From NCBI GenBank assembly GCA_902796885.1, contig CADBQY010000044.1, positions 1-64,000 of the forward strand: a stretch of DNA of 64,000 bases, written 5' to 3'. The notes beneath the pieces were generated by a model. It was not told where the DNA came from, made no database searches, and saw nothing but the letters and a program-made list of their open reading frames with translations. How positions within the stretch are numbered: position 1 is the first letter of the stretch; every line of letters starts with the position of its first letter. The stretch is from an uncultured Planctomycetota bacterium. GTDB taxonomy: Bacteria; Planctomycetota; Planctomycetia; Pirellulales; Thermoguttaceae. A program made the translations under genes and the position numbers. Shown in pieces: positions 41,461 to 49,940 of this stretch.

Positions 41461-42388
41461 CCTTCGGCGGCATCTGTTTCGGGCCGATGTCATCCGGTTC
41501 GATGTGAACCACAACGTCGACGATTCCGTGTACCTGATGGGTGATCAGCGCCGTCAGCCGGTGGGAGAGCGCGTGCGCCCTGAGAACCGGCATGGAGGGA
41601 TCGACGTGGATCCGCAAATCGGCGGCAAAGTTTCCCCCGCCCATCGGCCGGGTCCTGATGTCGTGGATTCGGTGGATTTCGGGAACCTGCTCGGCGATCC
41701 GCTCAATCTTATCGAGAATGTCTTCGGCTTCCCCCTGATCCAGAAGAGTGCGTAGCGGTTCCTTCGCGATCTCGTAGACCGAAAAGAGGATCAGGCAGCC
41801 GACGATAATCGTGCCGACCGGATCGAGGAACGTCCACCTGGGACCAAAGGCGATACAGATTCCGACCGACAGGAGCGCGGGGATCGAGCTAAGCGCGTCG
41901 CTTCGGTGGTGCGCCGCGTTGGCGGCGATCGCCACGCTGCCGACCCTGTGCGCCACGCGCATCGTGGAACGATAGAGGGACTCTTTCACAACAATCGAAA
42001 AGAGTGCGGCCAGAAGAGCCGAATGCCCGGGAGCGGGAATTTGCTTTCCCTCGAAAATTTCGTGGAGCGTGATCGCCGCGTCGCGGATCAGGTGGAACGC
42101 CAGGAGAAAAAGCAACGCGCCGATGATCAGCGCGACGAGCGGTTCGGCTTTGCCGTGGCCGTAAGGGTGGTTTCGGTCGGCGGGCCGGTCCCAATAGCGC
42201 GAGCCGATCAGAACCGCCGCGTCGGTCGCCAGGTCGGAAAGACTGTGAACCGCGTCGGCGACCAGAACCCGGCTTTGCCCGAAATGCCCCGCGGCGAATT
42301 TTACCGCCGACAGGAGCAGGTTCAGGAAAAGGCCGATCCACGTGATTCGGCGTACCGCGCGAGACTTGTCCGATTCGGCCTCGTTCAT
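41450..42388 (-). CDS. Cation diffusion facilitator transporter
   Basis: A 312-aa CDF-family metal exporter. Six membrane helices occupy the first 210 residues. VADAVHSLSDLATD and HHRSDALSS contain the paired His/Asp metal ligands of helices 2 and 5, and YWDRPADRNHPYGHGK is the characteristic loop. The C-terminal 90 residues form the cytoplasmic dimerisation domain (IHDIRTRPMGGGNFAADLRIHVD). These antiporters export Zn2+, Fe2+, Mn2+ or similar; specificity cannot be set from this. The ATG lies within the stop of the pseudouridine synthase gene. Confidence 0.93.
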   Translation of the reverse strand: MNEAESDKSRAVRRITWIGLFLNLLLSAVKFAAGHFGQSRVLVADAVHSLSDLATDAAVLIGSRYWDRPADRNHPYGHGKAEPLVALIIGALLFLLAFHLIRDAAITLHEIFEGKQIPAPGHSALLAALFSIVVKESLYRSTMRVAHRVGSVAIAANAAHHRSDALSSIPALLSVGICIAFGPRWTFLDPVGTIIVGCLILFSVYEIAKEPLRTLLDQGEAEDILDKIERIAEQVPEIHRIHDIRTRPMGGGNFAADLRIHVDPSMPVLRAHALSHRLTALITHQVHGIVDVVVHIEPDDIGPKQMPPKVSG

Positions 42389-43320
42389 CGCGCCTTCCCC
42401 ACGCTATACAGAGACGCCACCTCCTGTTTGGTCAGAAGACGGTATTCTCCCGGCGCCATATTTCCCAATTTGACCGAGCCGATCGCGATTCGCCTCAGGG
42501 TCAGCACCTTGTGCCCGATCCGCGCGAGCATCCGGCGGATTTCGCGGTTTTTTCCCTCGCGCAGGACGATTTCAAGGACCGAGCTGAGCGCGTGGCGCGA
42601 CTTGATCTTGACCTCGTCGGCCTGTACGACGCCTTCGGCGATATGGATTCCCTTTTGGAGTCGTCGCGGCAGATCCGGCTCGACTTCCCCCGCCACCTGA
42701 ACCTGGTACTTCTTCGGAACTTCAAAACGGGGATGCGCCAATTGTTCGGCAAACGCGCCGTCGTTTGTCAGGAGGATGAGCCCTTCGCTGTATTGGTCGA
42801 GACGTCCGATCGGAAAGACGCGGCCGAACTGATCGGGAACCAGATCGATGACCCGGCGTCGTCCCTGCTGGTCTCGATGGGTACAGAGGTACCCTTTCGG
42901 CTTGTTGACCGCCAGATAGACGGGCCGCGTTTTGGGGAGCGTCTCGCCGTCGACGCGGATCCGCTGTGTCGACGGGTCGGCCCGAACGCCGAGCTCGGTG
43001 ACGATTTTCCCGTCAATTTCAACGCGGCCGGTCGCGATCAGCTCTTCGCATTCGCGGCGGCTGCCGTAGCCGGCGGCCGCCAAAATTTTCTGTACGCGGT
43101 GTCCCTGCGTCGGCGTTTCTTCTTGAGTGACGGCCTGCGGTTTTTTCTTTCCGATTTCGGGACGGGCAAAGAGCGAGCCGGCGTTGCGCCGCGCTTCGCC
43201 GACCGGGCGGCGTTTCCCCCGAGCCTGCCCCCGGGAGGGGGAAAGAGGATGGGGGCGGCTCTTGCGGCCGTCCGATTTTCCGCGGCGGTCGTTGCGGGAA
43301 GGTGGGTTCGAACGTGTCAT
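42385..43320 (-). CDS. rluB: RluB/RsuA-family rRNA pseudouridine synthase
   Basis: A 311-aa enzyme. Residues about 73-130 are an S4 RNA-binding domain (VQKILAAAGYGSRRECEEL). The catalytic domain follows with VNKPKGYLCTHRD and FPIGRLDQYSEGLILLTNDG, where the Asp of GRLD is the nucleophile. LREGKNREIRRMLARIGH is the C-terminal family block. It isomerises one uridine of large (RluB, RluE/F) or small (RsuA) subunit rRNA; which one is uncertain. The first 70 residues are a basic, Arg/Pro-rich extension encoded by a G/C-run-rich segment, unusual for the family and possibly mobile in origin. ATGA overlap with the CDF gene. Confidence 0.88.
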   Translation of the reverse strand: MTRSNPPSRNDRRGKSDGRKSRPHPLSPSRGQARGKRRPVGEARRNAGSLFARPEIGKKKPQAVTQEETPTQGHRVQKILAAAGYGSRRECEELIATGRVEIDGKIVTELGVRADPSTQRIRVDGETLPKTRPVYLAVNKPKGYLCTHRDQQGRRRVIDLVPDQFGRVFPIGRLDQYSEGLILLTNDGAFAEQLAHPRFEVPKKYQVQVAGEVEPDLPRRLQKGIHIAEGVVQADEVKIKSRHALSSVLEIVLREGKNREIRRMLARIGHKVLTLRRIAIGSVKLGNMAPGEYRLLTKQEVASLYSVGKAR

Positions 43321-43366
43321 GACGGTTTTGTGAAACGGTGTTAAGGTTTTGCCGAAGTAGGCCGGT

Positions 43367-44101
43367 CTAGTCGTTAACGTTCCAGTGGTCGTTGATCCAA
43401 CGGGCCGGTCTGACCCAGCGGAGTTTTTTCAGGTTGTGCCAGCCGCCGAGAACCTGGTGCGGATTCGGATACCCGTGAAACACGACGATTTTCGTCTCCG
43501 GGCCGGGGCGTTTCGGTTCCAGCAGCAAACTCGCCGGGAAGGCGCGGAGACAGTGTCGCTTAAAGCTCAGGCACCAATCCTCCGGCCAGTAGTCGAGAAT
43601 CCCCTTTTCTTTCATCGCCATCGAAAGATACGCCTGTTCGTTGCGAAACTTCGCGCGGAGCTCCTCTTCGCGGTCGAGGAAACGGCGCAGGACGTCTTCG
43701 TGTTTCCCGAGTTCGAACCGGAAGACCGAGGAGTTGCCGATCACGCCTCCGCGGAGATTCCAGTCGCGAATGATCCGAAATTCTCCCGGCATCTCAAAGA
43801 AGGGGGTCATCTCTCCTAAAATGACGATATCCAGATCCAGGAAGAGCGCGCTTCCTTCGAGACCGTCCGTCCCGTTCCCCAGGATCGAGAGCTTCATCCA
43901 ACCCCGTTCCGGCTTTGACGGGTCGTGAATCATTCCGGCGATCGGACGTGTCTCGACGCGCGGATCAATACCGACCGGGTCGTCGGTGAAACAGACGAAA
44001 CGATGGGGCACCGGAAGATGTCGGCGAACCGACGACGCCAAAATGTTGACGTACGACGGATCGTAGCGGGTTCCCCACTTCATGCAGATCACGTTGTGCA
44101 T
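43367..44101 (-). CDS. Putative glycosyltransferase (GT-A-like, GT8-type features)
   Basis: A 244-aa soluble protein. The N-terminus NVICMKWGTRYDPSYVNIL, then HRFVCFTDDP, and in the middle ALFLDLDIVILGEM resemble GT-A glycosyltransferases that use a DxD metal site (here DLD); FRNEQAYLSMAM and IVVFHGYPNPH (a His late in the fold) fit too. The family is assigned from these motifs only. It would transfer a sugar from a nucleotide donor in the cytoplasm. It is flanked by a pseudouridine synthase gene and an oxidoreductase gene on the same strand, with gaps of about 45 bp on each side. Confidence 0.62.
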   Translation of the reverse strand: MHNVICMKWGTRYDPSYVNILASSVRRHLPVPHRFVCFTDDPVGIDPRVETRPIAGMIHDPSKPERGWMKLSILGNGTDGLEGSALFLDLDIVILGEMTPFFEMPGEFRIIRDWNLRGGVIGNSSVFRFELGKHEDVLRRFLDREEELRAKFRNEQAYLSMAMKEKGILDYWPEDWCLSFKRHCLRAFPASLLLEPKRPGPETKIVVFHGYPNPHQVLGGWHNLKKLRWVRPARWINDHWNVND

Positions 44102-44144
44102 CGGCGCTTCTCTTTGTGCATCGGATCGGAAAAATACGAAGCGG

Positions 44145-45188
44145 TCAGGCGAGCTTGACCGGACGGCCCGTTTTCGCCGACTCGTAAATCCCGGTGATGA
44201 CCTCGACGCTTCGGCGTCCTTCGTAGCCGTCGATCAAAGGCTTCGTGCCGTTTTCGATCGCGCTGATGACATCGGCGAACTGTTTGGCGTGCGGCTTGAA
44301 GCTGATCGCGGCGGGGTCAGCGGCGCCGCCGCCGCCGGAAAGTTTCCCGAGCATCGATTCGCGGATCGCGGCGTCTTCTTTCGCCGATTCGGCAAAATCC
44401 CACGTGACGATGTCCTCTTCCTCGATCATCGCCGAACCGGTCGTGCCGTGTATTTCTATCCGCTTCAGGTAGCCGGGATACGCGGCCGTCGTCGCCACGA
44501 TCGTCCCAAGCGCTCCGTTTTTAAAGCGGAGCGAGGCGACGGCGGTGTCTTCGACCTCAATCCGTTCGTGCGCCAGAAGTCCGGTGATCGCGGTCAATTC
44601 CTCGACCGGCCCCATCAGCCAGAGAAGAAGGTCGACGGAGTGGATCGCCTGGTTCATCAGCGCCCCGCCGCCGTCCAGTGCCCACGTCCCGCGCCAGCTG
44701 CCGCTGTCGTAGTATTCCTGGGTTCGGTACCATTTGACAATCGCTTCGCCCAAGGTCAGTTTGCCGAACCGATCGGCGTCGATCGCTTTTTTCAGCTGGG
44801 TACTGGAGGGGTGGAAGCGGCTCGGGAAGATCGTCGAAAGGGTCACGCCCGCCTTGTTACACGCGTTGATAATCCGGTCGCACCGTTCTAAGGTCACTTC
44901 GAGCGGCTTTTCCACAATAACGTGTTTCCCCGCCTCGGCGGCCATCACCGCGGGGTCCATATGAGCGCCGCTCGGCGTGCCGATCGTGACGATGTCGATC
45001 GCCGGGTTGGCCAGCATCTCCTTCAGACTCTGATACGGAGTCGCTTGATACTCTTGGGCAAGCCGTTCCGCCGCCAGCGGGAGCTTGTCGTAGCAGCCGA
45101 TCAGTTCGCCCCCGGCCGCTTCGATCGCCTTGGCGTGAAACCCCGCGATCATACCGCAGCCGACAATCCCAAATCCCATTTTTTTCAT
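44145..45188 (-). CDS. Gfo/Idh/MocA-family oxidoreductase, cytoplasmic
   Basis: A 347-aa enzyme of standard family length. GIVGCGMIAGFHA at residues 6-18 is the NAD(P)-binding loop, GTPSGAHMDPA and HVIVEKPLEVTLE (EKP catalytic Lys) follow, and the C-terminal beta-sheet domain carries DGGGALMNQAIHSVDLLLW. No signal peptide is present, in contrast with the two homologues at 3005-6972. The ATG at 45188 has GAGGA eight bases upstream, which decides it over the in-frame start at 45218. Substrate not predictable; probably a sugar or inositol derivative. Confidence 0.93.
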   Translation of the reverse strand: MKKMGFGIVGCGMIAGFHAKAIEAAGGELIGCYDKLPLAAERLAQEYQATPYQSLKEMLANPAIDIVTIGTPSGAHMDPAVMAAEAGKHVIVEKPLEVTLERCDRIINACNKAGVTLSTIFPSRFHPSSTQLKKAIDADRFGKLTLGEAIVKWYRTQEYYDSGSWRGTWALDGGGALMNQAIHSVDLLLWLMGPVEELTAITGLLAHERIEVEDTAVASLRFKNGALGTIVATTAAYPGYLKRIEIHGTTGSAMIEEEDIVTWDFAESAKEDAAIRESMLGKLSGGGGAADPAAISFKPHAKQFADVISAIENGTKPLIDGYEGRRSVEVITGIYESAKTGRPVKLA

Positions 45189-45368
45189 GTTGGTCTTCCT
45201 CGTGAATCGTGTTTGCAAATGCCAATAAAATCGAATCCGCTACCAGTATAGGATATTCTGGAAGAAATTTCACCCCCCCACCGCGGGTGAGCCGCCGTCA
45301 TAACCGTCATAAATACCGCGCTCCGAAAAGGTTTCCCGAAACTTTCATTCGATTCCCCTCCGGAAAAC

Positions 45369-45396
45369 TTGCGCGAACCTGTATGGATATTATAAT
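45369..45396 (+). promoter_or_regulatory. Promoter of the TPR/zinc-lipoprotein operon
   Basis: TTGCGC (45369-45374) and a perfect TATAAT (45391-45396) are 16 bp apart. Transcription would start near 45403, about 68 bases before the TPR gene. Confidence 0.7.
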
Positions 45397-45470
45397 TCAG
45401 TGTGAAGGGATAGACTCGGCGGTCGGCCCGCTCGGTTCGGCGGCCTTTGGTTTTTGAGGAAACCGGCAAA

Positions 45471-46412
45471 ATGAAAAAAAGCGTTTTCGTCATCTCCGCG
45501 GCACTTATGACTCTCGGCGTCTTTTTGATCGCGGGTTCGCTTTCGGCGCAAGGCGAATCCCCCGAGGCGCTCTACGCCCGCGGTGTCTACCTTTTCTTTA
45601 ACGGCCGATACGACGAGGCCGAGGATTGTTTCCGCCGGGGAACAAGCGATTCGCCCGACAATCCCGTCAATTTCTATTTCCTGGGGGTCACCCAGCTCCG
45701 TCTCGGTCAGACCGAGTCAGCGACGGAATCGTTTACCAAGGGAGCGCGGGCCGAGTTGACCCCGCGCGGCCGATTGGTCGATGTTCCGGGGCATCTTCTC
45801 CGGATTCAGGGAAACGAACGCCTTCTGATCGAACAAATCCGCCGTGAAGAGGCTCGGGCCCACCAAGAAAAAGAACGCCGGTTTAACGAGGCGCTCTTTG
45901 GCGACGAAGTTCTGCAGCAGCGCCGCCGCCTGGAGGCGGGCCTCCGTTCGGGGCAGACGGTCCCCTCCGTCCTTCCTCCGGCTTCAGGGCTCCCTTCGGT
46001 TCCCCCGATTCAGCCCCTTTTCTCTCCCGAGGTGAACGGCTATATTTCCGAAGAACTGGCCGCGAGCGACCGCGAAGGGTTTATTGAACTGCAAAAAGAC
46101 GAGCGTCTCGACGAAAACGGCAAGATCGTCAAGCTCAACTACCTCTCGACCGAGGCGAAACGCCGAGCCGAACGACGCCAAACGGTTGCCGAAGAGCGGC
46201 GAACCGCCAAAGAAAACTTTATCGACATCTTCGACGCCGACAACACCGAGTCGGACAACACCACTTTCGACAGCACTCCCTCGTCGAGTACCGACGGCAA
46301 GAAAACGACTTCGCCCGCGGCGGCGGTTGATCCCCGTTCCAAGAACAGACAGCCGAATCCTCCCAAGGAGGGGCCGCTCGGAGAGCCCGAACCGTTTGAC
46401 GATGAGGACTGA
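45471..46412 (+). CDS. Secreted TPR protein
   Basis: A 313-aa protein. The ATG at 45471 (GAGGA ten bases upstream) yields a signal peptide (VISAALMTLGVFLIAGSLSA). Two or three TPR units follow (ALYARGVYLFFNGRYDEAED, VNFYFLGVTQLRLGQTESA). Residues 125-150 are a charged helix, and the C-terminal half is disordered with a Ser/Thr/Asp tract and a Pro-rich end. It is separated from the zinc-lipoprotein gene by two bases and so almost certainly co-transcribed. Role unknown; TPR proteins in the periplasm usually mediate complexes. Confidence 0.75.
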   Translation: MKKSVFVISAALMTLGVFLIAGSLSAQGESPEALYARGVYLFFNGRYDEAEDCFRRGTSDSPDNPVNFYFLGVTQLRLGQTESATESFTKGARAELTPRGRLVDVPGHLLRIQGNERLLIEQIRREEARAHQEKERRFNEALFGDEVLQQRRRLEAGLRSGQTVPSVLPPASGLPSVPPIQPLFSPEVNGYISEELAASDREGFIELQKDERLDENGKIVKLNYLSTEAKRRAERRQTVAEERRTAKENFIDIFDADNTESDNTTFDSTPSSSTDGKKTTSPAAAVDPRSKNRQPNPPKEGPLGEPEPFDDED

Positions 46413-46414
46413 CC

Positions 46415-47353
46415 GTGAGCGGCGCCATTTTTCTTGGAGAGCGGAGCAGACCGGTTTGGTTCCGTCCTTTTTGTCTCCTTGCGGCGTTCCTTTTCCTCTT
46501 CGCGGGCGTCGGGTGCCGAAGAGAAACGGTTCCCAGGTCGGAAAGCGCCGCGATTCTGGTCACCGTTCCTCCCCTTTCCGGTTTGGTTCGCGCCGTGGCG
46601 GGGGACACTTGCCGTGTCGTCGTCTTGGTTCCCCCCGGTAAAGAACCGGAAACGTTTATGCCGACTCCGTCACAGATGAGGGAAATTACCCGTTGCGGCG
46701 TATTCTTTCGTGTCGGGCTTCCGGTCGAGGAATCGATCGTCGTGCGGCTGGCGAGTCTCAATCCGCGCCTTCGCGTGGTCAATCTGGCCGAAACGCTACC
46801 GGTCACCGCCGCGTCGGCCGAGGAGGTCGAACTTTCCGGGCCGGACGGCGACGCCACGCATCATCATTCCCACGACGGGATTGACCCTCATGTTTGGATG
46901 AGTCCGTCAAACTTGGAGACGATGGCCGCGGTTGTCGAAAGAACCCTCTCCGAGATTGATCCCGAAAACGCTCCCCTTTACCGTGAGGGAGCCGGCCGGT
47001 TCGAAAAAAGCGCCAAGGCCCTCAAAGAGCGTGTCGCCGAGCGGCTCGCTCCTCTCCGGAATCGTACGCTTTATGTTTTCCATCCCGCCTACGGCTATTA
47101 CTGCGCCGAGTTCGGTTTCCGGCAGGTGGCCGTTGAGGCGGGGGGGAAATCCCCGAAATCAAAAGATTTCGTCGAGTTGGTTCGACGACTTCGGGAAGAG
47201 AACGCTTCAAAGATTTTCGTTCAGCCCCAGTTTAGCCGAACGGCGGCCGAAAAGCTCGCTTCGGAGCTGAAACTGAACATCGAGGTTCATTCTCCCCTGG
47301 AAGAAGATCCGCTCGAAAATATCGAAACGTTGACCGAAGCGCTCGCGCGCTGA
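46415..47353 (+). CDS. ZnuA-like metal-binding lipoprotein
   Basis: A 312-aa cluster A-I substrate-binding protein. An N-terminal membrane stretch ends in FAGVGC, a lipobox, so it is likely anchored by lipid. TVPPLSGLVRAVAGD, a flexible His-rich loop (HHHSHDGIDPHVWMSP), and YVFHPAYGYYCAEFGF followed by VQPQFSRTAAEKLA correspond to the ZnuA/TroA pattern. Metal ligands are probably the His of PHVW and the His of VFHPAYGY, with a late acidic residue. It would deliver Zn2+ (or Mn2+) to an ABC permease; no ZnuB/ZnuC lies in the window. The start is GTG at 46415, since no ATG precedes the signal sequence. Confidence 0.85.
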   Translation: MSGAIFLGERSRPVWFRPFCLLAAFLFLFAGVGCRRETVPRSESAAILVTVPPLSGLVRAVAGDTCRVVVLVPPGKEPETFMPTPSQMREITRCGVFFRVGLPVEESIVVRLASLNPRLRVVNLAETLPVTAASAEEVELSGPDGDATHHHSHDGIDPHVWMSPSNLETMAAVVERTLSEIDPENAPLYREGAGRFEKSAKALKERVAERLAPLRNRTLYVFHPAYGYYCAEFGFRQVAVEAGGKSPKSKDFVELVRRLREENASKIFVQPQFSRTAAEKLASELKLNIEVHSPLEEDPLENIETLTEALAR

Positions 47354-47508
47354 ATGTCTCCACCCCCTCGATTATTTTTCCGATATTGTTAAAATAGATA
47401 TATATAGGGTGTCGGGGGGCGGAATCAGGAAAGCTTTCGACGGGTTTCCGCCGCCAAGGGCGAACGGGACCCCTTAACCATACAACAGTCATTTGTTGGG
47501 AGAAGAAA

Positions 47509-47877
47509 ATGAAATTCAACCGTGTTTTGGTCTTCAGCGCAGCGCTGGTTGCCGGGCTTCTTCTTTTTGCGGGCTGCGAAAAGAAAGTGGTCGAGGTCAC
47601 CGACGGGACGACAACCGTCATCGAAGAGGCCGCGAACAACGCCGAAGAGGTCATTGACCTCGAAGAGATCCTTGTGGTTGACGTTCCGGACGCTACGGAT
47701 GACGCCACGACGGGGGACGAAAGCTTTTCCGGCGCGACGACCGGGGCCGACTTCCAGTTCGACAGCGCGACGACCGGCGGCGATTCCGAGGCGATCAACA
47801 TCGAAGTGATCGAAGAAGAGACCGAATCAGCCTCGACGGTCGGCACCATTCCGTCCGCTTTTTTTTTTAACATCTGA
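47509..47877 (+). CDS. Small acidic lipoprotein, probably 5' half of a broken cytochrome gene
   Basis: A 122-aa lipoprotein: signal sequence VLVFSAALVAGLLLFAGC with lipobox LFAGC, then an acidic Glu/Asp/Thr linker with repeated ATTG blocks. The frame ends at TIPSAFFFNI directly after ten consecutive T (47859-47868). Removing one T would continue it through LTSETSPAYAAEARGGLPP into the CxxCH protein that starts at 47924. I therefore read the two as one lipoprotein-anchored cytochrome split by a homopolymer frameshift. If genuinely separate, it is a lipoprotein of unknown function. A leader of about 155 bases with AT-rich elements precedes it, and GGGAGAAG precedes the ATG. Confidence 0.6.
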   Translation: MKFNRVLVFSAALVAGLLLFAGCEKKVVEVTDGTTTVIEEAANNAEEVIDLEEILVVDVPDATDDATTGDESFSGATTGADFQFDSATTGGDSEAINIEVIEEETESASTVGTIPSAFFFNI

Positions 47878-47923
47878 GACTTCCCCCGCCTATGCGGCCG
47901 AAGCGAGGGGCGGACTCCCTCCG

Positions 47924-48604
47924 ATGGCCGATATGGAAAGTCAGTTCACCAAGTTTTTCGCAAAACTTGACCGTGACCTTGAGGATCTCTCGCTCGGCGG
48001 TGAATTTAGCGACGCTTCGGGGAACCTCATGCGCGATGCCGGCGTCCTGGTTCTTCTGGCGATGGCGATCGCCCAGTCCGATGAACCGGGAACGCTCAAA
48101 GCCGCCGCGCCGGCGCTCATCTCCGACGGAAAGGCTCTTCTGGCCGCAACCGATGCGGCGTCGGCGGCGTCGGCGGTCAAGGCGATGAAAGCCGATCTCG
48201 AATCCCCCGCGTCTTCGGCCGAGACCGTGACCTGGGAAAAGGCCGTTCAACTCGCCCCTTTGATGAGCAAAGTCGTTCCTTCGCTGACGACCGAGATCAA
48301 ACGCCTCAGTAAAAACGAAAAGACTCTTCTTCGCGCGGGAAACGTCGATAAAGTCGCCGGCGACGCGGCCCTGCTGACCGTCGTCGCCGCGGGGAGCCGT
48401 CTGTGCGTTTCCGAAACGAGCGCTCCGGATCAGGAGGCCCTCTGGAAAGAATATTGCGATCAGTTCGGAGCCCTCAGCCTCAACGTCAACCGCGCGGCGC
48501 GTGCCCTGTCGGACGGCGGCGCGTTTGACGACTACGGCGCGGCTCTCAAAGAGCTTGAAAAAACGTGTAGCGTCTGTCACGCCAAGTTCTGCAACGCAAA
48601 ATAG
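47924..48604 (+). CDS. c-type cytochrome-like protein with C-terminal CxxCH
   Basis: A 226-aa, mostly helical, Ala/Leu-rich protein whose C-terminus holds CSVCHAKFC. CxxCH is the covalent haem-attachment motif, and a C-terminal position is typical of cytochrome c-prime type four-helix proteins, although this one is longer. Covalent haem attachment requires export, but the ATG at 47924 gives no signal peptide. In-frame codons upstream read SPAYAAEARGGLPP without a start, pointing to the lipoprotein frame at 47509 as the true N-terminus. Citrate synthase follows 40 bp downstream, consistent with a respiratory setting. Confidence 0.6.
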   Translation: MADMESQFTKFFAKLDRDLEDLSLGGEFSDASGNLMRDAGVLVLLAMAIAQSDEPGTLKAAAPALISDGKALLAATDAASAASAVKAMKADLESPASSAETVTWEKAVQLAPLMSKVVPSLTTEIKRLSKNEKTLLRAGNVDKVAGDAALLTVVAAGSRLCVSETSAPDQEALWKEYCDQFGALSLNVNRAARALSDGGAFDDYGAALKELEKTCSVCHAKFCNAK

Positions 48605-48644
48605 TTTATCCCGATACGAGACGCTTAGATAAGGAGCTACGAGC

Positions 48645-49940
48645 ATGTCAACCGACAAAGCGAAACTGATTTACGCCGATCAAGAGATCGAGCTTCCCGT
48701 TTACGAAGGAACGGCGGGTGACCATGCCATTGATATCACATCTCTCTATTCCAAGCACGGCTTGATCACGTACGACCCTTCGCTGGGGAACACCGGGATT
48801 TGCCAGAGCAGCATCACCTACATCGACGGCGACAAAGGGATCCTCCGCTACCGCGGGGTCCCGATCGAGCAGTTCGACCGGCCGCACCCCAACTTTATCG
48901 AGGTCGCCTGGATGCTCATTTTCGGACGTCTGCCGAACAAAGACGAGCTGGAACTTTTCAGTCGCACCTTAACGAACCACGAGCTCCTGCACGAAGGGAT
49001 CCGAAGCCAGTTTCAGTTCCTTCCCGCCAAAGCTCCCCCCATGGCGATCCTCTCGTCGATGATCAGCACGATGGCGTGTTACTACGACGAGTTTCTCTCT
49101 CCCGAAGACGAGCCAGTCTTTTTGGAGGGAGTCTCGCGCCTGATCAGCAAGATCCGCACGATCGCCGCGTTCACCTACCGGCGCGCTATGGGTCTGCCGT
49201 ATATCTATCCCGATCCGGCGCTTCCGTATTGCAGCAACTTCCTGCACATGATGTTTTCTCTTCCCTACAAGCAGTATGACGTCAAACCCGAAATCGCCAA
49301 AGCGCTGAACTTGGTGCTGATTCTGCACGCCGATCACGAACAGAACTGTTCGACCAGCGCGGTTCGCGTCGTCTGCTCGTCGCGCGCCAACCTGTTCGCC
49401 TCGGTCTCGGCGGGGGTTAACGCGCTTTGGGGGCCGCTTCACGGCGGGGCGAACGTCAAGGTCATGGAAATGCTCGACGCCATCTATCGCGGCAACCGCA
49501 AACCGCAGGAGTGTATCGAGGCCGCCAAGGACAAAACCAATCCGTTTCGTCTCTTCGGGTTCGGGCATCGGGTCTATCGGAACTACGACCCTCGCGCCAA
49601 GATTCTCAAGCAGGCGTACGAACGGGTCTGTCAGATTCAGAAAATTTCCGATCCGCTTTTGGATATCGCCCGCGAGCTGGAAGAGGCCGCTTTGAACGAC
49701 GACTACTTCATCGAACGGAAACTCTATCCGAACGTCGACTTCTACAGCGGGATCCTTTTGCGCGCGATTGGAATTCCGACGAATATGTTTACGGTGATGT
49801 TTGCCATCGGCCGCCTGCCGGGCTGGATTGCCCAGTGGAAGGAGCAGCACGAGAACCCGACGGCAAAGATCATTCGTCCGCGCCAGCTTTATATCGGGAA
49901 TCCGGAAACCGACTACGTTGAAATCGCCGACCGAGAGTGA
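48645..49940 (+). CDS. gltA: Citrate synthase
   Basis: A 431-aa enzyme condensing oxaloacetate and acetyl-CoA. Signature blocks: VPIEQFDRPHPNF region, LHADHEQNCSTSAVRVV with the catalytic His, WGPLHGGANVKVM, and FGFGHRVYRNYDPRAKIL. The last carries the catalytic His and the Arg-binding segment; the catalytic Asp is expected near VDFYSGILLRAIG. Length matches type II (hexameric) bacterial enzymes. AAGGAG lies eight bases before the ATG. The next gene probably starts inside its 3' end. Confidence 0.97.
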   Translation: MSTDKAKLIYADQEIELPVYEGTAGDHAIDITSLYSKHGLITYDPSLGNTGICQSSITYIDGDKGILRYRGVPIEQFDRPHPNFIEVAWMLIFGRLPNKDELELFSRTLTNHELLHEGIRSQFQFLPAKAPPMAILSSMISTMACYYDEFLSPEDEPVFLEGVSRLISKIRTIAAFTYRRAMGLPYIYPDPALPYCSNFLHMMFSLPYKQYDVKPEIAKALNLVLILHADHEQNCSTSAVRVVCSSRANLFASVSAGVNALWGPLHGGANVKVMEMLDAIYRGNRKPQECIEAAKDKTNPFRLFGFGHRVYRNYDPRAKILKQAYERVCQIQKISDPLLDIARELEEAALNDDYFIERKLYPNVDFYSGILLRAIGIPTNMFTVMFAIGRLPGWIAQWKEQHENPTAKIIRPRQLYIGNPETDYVEIADRE

